A stretch of 44,212 nt of DNA from Candidatus Avelusimicrobium pecoris. Its GTDB lineage: Bacteria > Elusimicrobiota > Elusimicrobia > Elusimicrobiales > Elusimicrobiaceae. This document shows positions 38,926-44,212 of the stretch, piece after piece (position 1 is the first letter of the stretch; each line of letters opens with the position of its first letter). The stretch spans positions 1-44,212 of the forward strand of contig CACWMG010000005.1 of the NCBI GenBank assembly GCA_902761975.1, read 5' to 3'. A program made the translations under genes and the position numbers. The notes below the pieces were generated by a model. That model saw nothing but the letters and a program-made list of their open reading frames with translations, did not search any database and had not been told where the DNA came from.

Positions 38926-39507
38926 TTATTTAGCTTTGGTCGCGCGCGGTTTGCGAAAGCAACGTCGGCAACGTGCTTGGTAAGCGTCGGTCGTACCCAC
39001 CACAATGCGTTTTTTATCTTTGCTCAGGCGCTGGGTAAAACTGGCCGGGTTGCCGCATTTGGTGCACACGGCTAAATTTTTAGTCACAAATTCCGCCTTG
39101 GCTAGTAGCGCGGCGGTTACTTCAAAGGGTTCGGCTCGGTAGTCGGTATCCAAGCCGGCTACAATCACGCGTTTGCCGCGGCGGGCCAGCTCTTCGCACA
39201 CGTCCACAATGCCTTTGTCAAAGAAATTGATCTCGTCAATGGCAACTACGTGCGTGTTTTTTTCCACAAGCGGCAAAATTTCGCTGGAATTTTTCACGCA
39301 CAGTGCGGCCACTTTATTTTGGTTGTGGCTGGTAATGCTGTTAATGCCGTAGCGGGTGTCTATGGACGAATTAAACAGCTGTACCTTTTGCTTGGCAATC
39401 AGTGCCGTGCGTACACGGCGGATGAGTTCCTCGGTCTTGCCCGAGAACATACACCCGCAAATAACTTCTATCCAACCTTGTTTGTGATATAAGAGCGGAT
39501 TTACCAT
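38926..39507 (-). CDS. tdk: Thymidine kinase (type II)
   Basis: A 193-residue cytoplasmic enzyme that phosphorylates thymidine with ATP (pyrimidine salvage). P-loop GCMFSGKTEELIRR, VVAIDEINFFD (Walker B plus lasso base), and a structural zinc site from CTKCG and CRRC. Length and motifs match type II TKs. AGGAAACCT precedes the start. It lies 11 bases after lptD and 28 before the RDD gene. Confidence 0.95.
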   Translation of the reverse strand: MVNPLLYHKQGWIEVICGCMFSGKTEELIRRVRTALIAKQKVQLFNSSIDTRYGINSITSHNQNKVAALCVKNSSEILPLVEKNTHVVAIDEINFFDKGIVDVCEELARRGKRVIVAGLDTDYRAEPFEVTAALLAKAEFVTKNLAVCTKCGNPASFTQRLSKDKKRIVVGTTDAYQARCRRCFRKPRATKAK

Positions 39508-39518
39508 AGGTTTCCTCG

Positions 39519-41699
39519 TTAATTACGTGTGTGGGTGTCGTCCATCCACGGGTAAAAATGCGTGTCTGGCGCCGGGGCTGTTTTGTTGGCTCCGCGTCCA
39601 CACAAAATGTTAAAGCGCACGGCAAACGATAAGTTGTGGTTGCGGTGACGCACGGTGGCTTCTATGCGCAAATCGTGGAACGAGCGCGCAAAACGTGCAA
39701 ATTTGTTAAAGCTGTCAAAGTGTTTGCGGTAGAACGAAAAATCAATCCCCAGGTCGGCGCTCCACAGCGCGTTAGCCGGGTGCAACCCCCACGTGGTGGT
39801 AAAGGTATAACGGTCCGCTTGTGTTTGGTATTTAGAATCGGGCGAGGTATAGTTGGCAAAGTTGTTCAGCCCCAGCCCTAAGGAGTGCTGTTTAATGTTC
39901 CAATACGTTTGGGCAATAAAGTTAATGTTTTTCTTGGTAATATCGTACTGGTCTTGGAAGTAGCCTGTAAATAACCCGTTGGGGGAGGTGTAGCCCGTTT
40001 CTAAGATGAGGGGCTCAATGCGGGTTTTTAAGTGGTCCCAAGGCAGTTCTTCCAAATATCCGGTACGTAAATTGATGGTGGAATCGGACAAGTTAAACCC
40101 GCTTTCAAACCGCACATACGTGCGGGAGGTAGGGCGGAAATAGTGTTTTAAGTAAAGGTGGTTGCGTTCAATGCCTTTGTCTAACGATTCTTGGTCCGAC
40201 GTAAGCGTGCCGGTGGAAAGGCGTTTGGTAAATTCATAACCTACGTCGGTGCTACCTAGCACAGAGCGCGTTTGCAAGTTAACGTCCCCGCCTACGCGGC
40301 TGACCCACGCGTCTTTTTTGTCATACTTGTCATCAGCAAAGGTGGCGGTTTGGTCGTAAAATACGCGGGGCATCAAGGTAAAATGGCGGTTTAATTTAAG
40401 GGATTTTTCCGTGGTCCACTTGGCGTGCAATTGGCGCTGATAAGGGCCCTCGTCGGGGATTTGGTGTGGATCGTATTGCAAGTGAGACGTATTGGTAAAA
40501 TTTACTTCAAAGCGGTTGGCGGTTTTAAGCCACGGGTCATTGACCGGCAGCATCATAAACTTAATTTCCGGAAGGGTGCGTTCCTGCGCCATATATTTTT
40601 GCTTACTCCATACAAAGAGGTCTTTTTGTTGGTAACTTACACGCAAAGTGGTGCGGCGGGTCTGGCGCGAGAGCGAAAAGTTGGTATCCTGGTCCGGCAT
40701 GAAGATATAGGGGTTACTACGGAAAAATGAATCATAGAAATACGGGTCCGACACCATACGAAACTGCGTTTGGAATTGGTACAACGCCCCGGTGGGGTTA
40801 TTAAAATGGTTGGAGGAGTCATACATTTCCCACCAATACCCGCCTTGCACGCCCCAGCGGTTGGAGTTATTGAGTGAAAAATCTTGGTATTTGGCGTGGT
40901 CGTCAATAAAATAGAACTCGCCGGTGCCGCGTAATTTTTCCGAGGACACAGCCGCTAGTTCCGCCCCAATGCCCACGCCGGATTTGGTGTAGTAATCTAA
41001 ATTCAGTTTGGGTTTTAATAGCCACACTTCCGGGAAAGTGGTGGTAGTTAAAAGCCCAAAGCCGGTTTTATTACTTTGGGTAAATTCTACATAGGTGGTC
41101 CAAAATTTTTGCGAATCTAACGAGCGCCAAAACAGCGGCAAATACAGTACCGGGATGTTATTGAGGCGCAACACCGCATTGGTGCCAAAGACGCGCTGTT
41201 GTGGGGAAATGGATAGTTTGCTGACCGAGAGCGTATAGTGCGGGTCCGGCTTGTCGCAACACGTTACGGTGGCTTTACGCAAAATTTTGGAGCCGTTTTT
41301 AGAGGAAATTTCTTGGGCGGACAATACCCGCAGGGGAGGGTATTGCGTAGCCATATTTTCGGCGTGAAAGTCGTTGGTGGTGTAATTGACCGATACGTTA
41401 TTGCCCGTTACTACACTGCCCTTATTATCCTCAATGCGTAGCGGCCCTTGGGAAGAAAACTGGGTGTTTAGCTGGTCCAGGCTAAGCTTTTCGCCCGTTA
41501 CGGTGCGTACCGTACCGTCCGGCGTTTTTTGAATGAGTTTTACGTTCCCGTCCAAAGTAACTTTTTTACTTTGCGGCTCTACTTGGACTTTATCGGCGGT
41601 GAAATAGACAAAACTATCCTCTTGCGGGGCAGGTAAGGAGCGGTCTTGTCCCCAAGCGGGTAATGTCATCACCAGTAGCGCAAGTAGTAGTTTTTTCAT
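39519..41699 (-). CDS. lptD: LPS-assembly outer-membrane protein LptD
   Basis: A 726-residue outer-membrane protein. Signal peptide (ends AWG-Q), a periplasmic OstA/LptA-like jellyroll (about residues 30-170: VYFTADKVQVEPQSKKVTLDGNVKLIQ, KSVLDGN-type repeats) and a C-terminal beta-barrel (RLNNIPVLYLPLFWRSLD, then many alternating strands ending in an aromatic-rich stretch). It inserts LPS into the outer leaflet with LptE. The jellyroll has a Cys pair (VTCCDKP). Its start overlaps the ROK kinase stop by 4 bases. It shows the organism makes LPS or a similar glycolipid. Confidence 0.9.
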   Translation of the reverse strand: MKKLLLALLVMTLPAWGQDRSLPAPQEDSFVYFTADKVQVEPQSKKVTLDGNVKLIQKTPDGTVRTVTGEKLSLDQLNTQFSSQGPLRIEDNKGSVVTGNNVSVNYTTNDFHAENMATQYPPLRVLSAQEISSKNGSKILRKATVTCCDKPDPHYTLSVSKLSISPQQRVFGTNAVLRLNNIPVLYLPLFWRSLDSQKFWTTYVEFTQSNKTGFGLLTTTTFPEVWLLKPKLNLDYYTKSGVGIGAELAAVSSEKLRGTGEFYFIDDHAKYQDFSLNNSNRWGVQGGYWWEMYDSSNHFNNPTGALYQFQTQFRMVSDPYFYDSFFRSNPYIFMPDQDTNFSLSRQTRRTTLRVSYQQKDLFVWSKQKYMAQERTLPEIKFMMLPVNDPWLKTANRFEVNFTNTSHLQYDPHQIPDEGPYQRQLHAKWTTEKSLKLNRHFTLMPRVFYDQTATFADDKYDKKDAWVSRVGGDVNLQTRSVLGSTDVGYEFTKRLSTGTLTSDQESLDKGIERNHLYLKHYFRPTSRTYVRFESGFNLSDSTINLRTGYLEELPWDHLKTRIEPLILETGYTSPNGLFTGYFQDQYDITKKNINFIAQTYWNIKQHSLGLGLNNFANYTSPDSKYQTQADRYTFTTTWGLHPANALWSADLGIDFSFYRKHFDSFNKFARFARSFHDLRIEATVRHRNHNLSFAVRFNILCGRGANKTAPAPDTHFYPWMDDTHTRN

Positions 41700-42667
41700 T
41701 TATGTAGTGTGTTTTGGGCTTGGTGCAAAGCGTACATGGCCGCCCCCACGCCGCCGATATTTGGGTTTTTGGAAACCAGCAATTTTAATTTTTGAAACGG
41801 CGTTTTAATTTGCTGGTTTTCTAATACGTGTTTTAAAGCGGGCATAAAGTAAGGGGCCGCGCCCGATACACCGCCCGTTAAAACCACCGTATCTAAATCT
41901 AAAATTAAGGAAAGGTTGGCAATTCCTAATCCTAAATAATGGCCTGTTTCCTGCCAAATTTTTAGCGCTTGCGGGCAACCTTGCGCGGCGGCCTTAGCCA
42001 CCTGATCTACTTTAAAATCTGTTCCGGTTTTAACCGTTTTAGCCAAACAGGAATCCGGATAGTCCACAATACTTTGTAGCGTGCGGCGTTTAATGCCAAT
42101 GGTGCCTACAAATGCTTCTAGGCATCCACGCGCCCCGCACCCGCACAAGGGCCCCGTGGTAGTATCGGCAATTTTCATGTGTCCAATTTCCCCGGCAGTG
42201 CCGTGGGAACCCTGGTAGAGTTCTTTATTTAAAATCAGTCCGCCGCCTACCCCGGTGCCCAGCGTTACAATGAGCACGTTGGTGCCTTGGCGTTTTAAAT
42301 CGGCTTCATACACGCCCCACGCGGCCAGGGTAGCGTCGTTGACGACCTGTGGGCGCAGGCCGGTGTATTTTTCCAGTTGGTCGGCTAGCGGCCAGGCTTG
42401 CACGTCGGTAAATTTTAAATTAGGATTATAGCGCAGGATGCCGTTTTGGTGATCTACGTCCCCCGGGGCTCCTACCGCCACGCAGACGCGTTGGTCGGCA
42501 AATTGTGTTTTAATTTGGTTAATAAAACCGCCAATTTGGGTGATAAACCCTTTGGTCCCCTTGGAAAAATCCGTTTCCAGTTTTTCCTGGCGGAAAATTT
42601 CCCCGTGGTCGTTCATTACGTAAAGTTTTACAAAAGTACCGCCGATATCTACACCAATTCCAATCAT
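41696..42667 (-). CDS. ROK-family sugar kinase (glucokinase-like)
   Basis: A 323-residue cytoplasmic kinase. ATP site GVDIGGTFVKLYV at the N-terminus, VNDATLAAWG with the catalytic Asp, VTLGTGVGGGLI, the ROK signature region GEIGHMKI and zinc-binding CGCGARGCLEAF. It most likely phosphorylates glucose; ROK members also act on N-acetylmannosamine or other sugars. AAGGAG lies in the end of xerC, two bases separate the genes, and its end overlaps lptD. Confidence 0.9.
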   Translation of the reverse strand: MIGIGVDIGGTFVKLYVMNDHGEIFRQEKLETDFSKGTKGFITQIGGFINQIKTQFADQRVCVAVGAPGDVDHQNGILRYNPNLKFTDVQAWPLADQLEKYTGLRPQVVNDATLAAWGVYEADLKRQGTNVLIVTLGTGVGGGLILNKELYQGSHGTAGEIGHMKIADTTTGPLCGCGARGCLEAFVGTIGIKRRTLQSIVDYPDSCLAKTVKTGTDFKVDQVAKAAAQGCPQALKIWQETGHYLGLGIANLSLILDLDTVVLTGGVSGAAPYFMPALKHVLENQQIKTPFQKLKLLVSKNPNIGGVGAAMYALHQAQNTLHK

Positions 42668-42669
42668 AC

Positions 42670-43548
42670 TTACTCCTTGCTTTTGGGATGTGCCTGATTA
42701 TAGACATTTTTGAGTTGCTCGAGTGATACGTGGGTATATACTTGCGTGGTGGACAAACTTTGGTGGCCGAGCATTTCCTGCAAACTGCGCAAATCGCACC
42801 CGTGGCCTAAGAGGTGGGTGGCAAACGTGTGGCGCAAACTGTGTGGGGTTACCCGCCGTGCCAGGTTAGAAGAAATAGCCGTATTTTTAAACAAATAGGC
42901 TAGTCCGTCGCCGGTGAGCGGGGTGCCGTTTTTGTTTAAGAAAAGGGCCTCCCCCGGTTGGGGATTTTTGCGGGTGGCTAAATAATCCTTGAGCGCTTGC
43001 AGAGCCGTTTGCGTAACGGGTACTAAGCGTTCTTTGCGCCCTTTACCTAGCACTTTTACCAGTCCGTTAAAAAAATCTACGTCGCGCACTTTGAGGCCGG
43101 TTACTTCACTGCGCCGCAGCCCGCTGGAGTACATCAGCTCAAACAGGGCCGCGTTGCGCTGGGCAAAATGTTTGCTGTGCGCGGCGGTATCAATCAAGCG
43201 GTCGGTTTCCGGTTCGGACAGAAATTTGGGCAGTAGTTTTTCCTTTTTGGGGGACGGTAAGAGTTTAAACGGGTTTTTGGTAAGGTGCCCTTTGCGTAGC
43301 AAATACCCCACAAAACTGCGTAACGTGGCAATTTTACGTAGCACGGTATTGCGTTTAGGGTCGCTAAGTTGCACGTTGGCTAAAAACGTACGCAACTGGG
43401 CAGGAGTTAGGGCGTTTTCTTTGGATAGTTTGCGTGCCGTGCAAAATTGGGCAAATTCCCTCAGCGTGGTGCGGTAAGCCCGCACCGTAAGGGGGGAAAA
43501 GTTTTTGTTTTGCAGCTCTGCTAAAAACGCTTCTATCCACGCTTGCAT
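42670..43548 (-). CDS. xerC: Tyrosine recombinase XerC/XerD
   Basis: A 292-residue site-specific recombinase with a SAM-like N-terminal domain and the catalytic residues R (SSGLRRSEV), K (GKGRKERLVP), H-x-x-R (HSLRHTFATHLL), H (LGHQSLSTT) and Tyr (VYTHVSLEQL). Length and lack of extra domains suit a housekeeping Xer protein that resolves chromosome dimers at dif. It sits two bases after topA and two before the ROK gene. XerC versus XerD cannot be told from sequence alone. Confidence 0.88.
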   Translation of the reverse strand: MQAWIEAFLAELQNKNFSPLTVRAYRTTLREFAQFCTARKLSKENALTPAQLRTFLANVQLSDPKRNTVLRKIATLRSFVGYLLRKGHLTKNPFKLLPSPKKEKLLPKFLSEPETDRLIDTAAHSKHFAQRNAALFELMYSSGLRRSEVTGLKVRDVDFFNGLVKVLGKGRKERLVPVTQTALQALKDYLATRKNPQPGEALFLNKNGTPLTGDGLAYLFKNTAISSNLARRVTPHSLRHTFATHLLGHGCDLRSLQEMLGHQSLSTTQVYTHVSLEQLKNVYNQAHPKSKE

Positions 43549-43550
43549 AA

Positions 43551-44212
43551 TTAGTTGGTTTTGGCCTGTTTCTGGGCGTGCGCTTGTTTAATTTGGGCAA
43601 TTTCGTCCGGCGTTACGGTTACAATGGTTTTGCATTTGGGGTAGCCGGAACAGCCTAAAAATTCCCCGCGTTTAGAGGTGCGCAGTACCATAGGTTTGCC
43701 GCACTTTTCGCACAAGCGGTCCGTTACAATGGGCCCTGTGGAAGCCACTTTATTGCCTTGCGCGTCTAGCGAGAACGTGTTTTTACAAGCCGGATAGCCC
43801 GAGCACGCCAAAAATTTGCCGCGCCGCCCCATACGTATAACCATGGGTTTGCCGCATTTATCACAAACTTCGTTGGTTTTTTCGGGTTGGACTTTTTCGC
43901 CGGTGCTGGTAAGGTTGATTTTGCCTTTGCACGTGTCGTCACTGCACACTAAATATTCGCCAAAGCGGCTGCGTTTTTTAAGCATCATTTTGCCGCAAAT
44001 GGGGCATTTTTCGTCGGTTTCTTTAGCGGCCGGGCGTTGCATGCCTTTGTCGGCGGCGTCTAAATCTTTGGCAAAATTTTGGTAGAACGAAGCCATCAGC
44101 TCCACCCATTTCTGGTCCCCTTCGGCAATTTTATCCAGTTTTTCTTCTACGCCGGCTGTATAAGAAAGGTCCATAATTTCTTTAAAAAACCCTTTTAAAC
44201 TGTCGGTTACCG
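43551..44212 (-). CDS. topA: DNA topoisomerase I, C-terminal part (5' end outside the window)
   Basis: The frame is open to the window edge, so only the last 220 residues are seen. VTDSLKGFFKEIMDLSYTAGVEEKLDKIAEG is the end of the TopA catalytic toroid (family: tail of domain II/III), followed by three C-terminal zinc ribbons: CPICGKMM...CSDDTC, CDKCGKPM...CSGYPAC and CEKCGKPM...CSGYPKC. They bind single-stranded DNA. TopA relaxes negative supercoils. Head of the visible operon topA-xerC-ROK-lptD-tdk-RDD. Confidence 0.95.
   Translation of the reverse strand, partial: VTDSLKGFFKEIMDLSYTAGVEEKLDKIAEGDQKWVELMASFYQNFAKDLDAADKGMQRPAAKETDEKCPICGKMMLKKRSRFGEYLVCSDDTCKGKINLTSTGEKVQPEKTNEVCDKCGKPMVIRMGRRGKFLACSGYPACKNTFSLDAQGNKVASTGPIVTDRLCEKCGKPMVLRTSKRGEFLGCSGYPKCKTIVTVTPDEIAQIKQAHAQKQAKTN

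Noticed and set aside
1-44212. CRISPR array, prophage, rRNA operon or replication origin
   Set aside because: No regularly spaced direct repeats, phage structural genes, rRNA sequence or DnaA-box cluster was seen in the window.

Overview
The window reads as a chromosomal segment of an anaerobic, fermentative, Gram-negative (two-membrane) bacterium. LptD, Tol-Pal components and lipoproteins show an outer membrane. A trimeric [FeFe] hydrogenase (hydCBA) and an NfnAB-type transhydrogenase show H2-evolving redox metabolism. The best lineage guess is a gut Elusimicrobiota (Elusimicrobium-like) because of scattered single pilin genes with near-identical N-termini and this hydrogenase/Nfn pairing. 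That is inference; no 16S gene is present.

Layout. 1-4.9 kb: end of a POT peptide transporter, a type IV pilin gene with a long structured leader, a YtxH-like gene, and the nfnB-nfnA pair. 4.9-16.5 kb (minus strand): a 1293-residue exported protein of unknown function, a CorC/CNNM-type CBS protein, the hydCBA operon, an exported receiver-domain protein and Mrp. 16.6-20 kb (minus): tRNA-His and an sdaA / orphan Cache sensor / glycosyltransferase 9 operon. 20-22.1 kb: two tandem MntP-like genes and a CMD-cupin protein. 22.2-24.66 kb: a one-gene mini-island at the 3' end of a CAU tRNA gene, carrying a 656-residue zinc-ribbon-repeat nuclease. 24.65-28 kb: tRNA genes (CAU, Gln, Pro, initiator Met), a duplicated tRNA-Gln tail, a C39-like peptidase and an OppA-like lipoprotein. 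28.1-33.3 kb: two glycosyltransferases, MurJ-like flippase and gatB. 33.26-34.39 kb: a pilin unit bounded by 35-bp inverted repeats. 34.4-37 kb: pal-cpoB-tolB. 37-38 kb: repeats and a third pilin gene whose promoter spacer is a T15 tract. 38-44.2 kb (minus): topA(partial)-xerC-ROK kinase-lptD-tdk-RDD operon.

The least-described material is non-coding. (1) Two pilin genes share an extended -10 promoter and a multibranched 5' leader whose stems differ in sequence but keep pairing; in the second, the closing stem competes with a 12-bp terminator followed by seven U, an attenuator or riboswitch layout. (2) The same pilin gene sits inside inverted repeats. (3) The third pilin has a slippage-prone promoter. 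(4) A nuclease mini-island has displaced the original tRNA terminator to its far end. (5) A 75-bp palindromic repeat lies directly after the stop codons of hydA and tolB. All structures were found by eye; none was computed.
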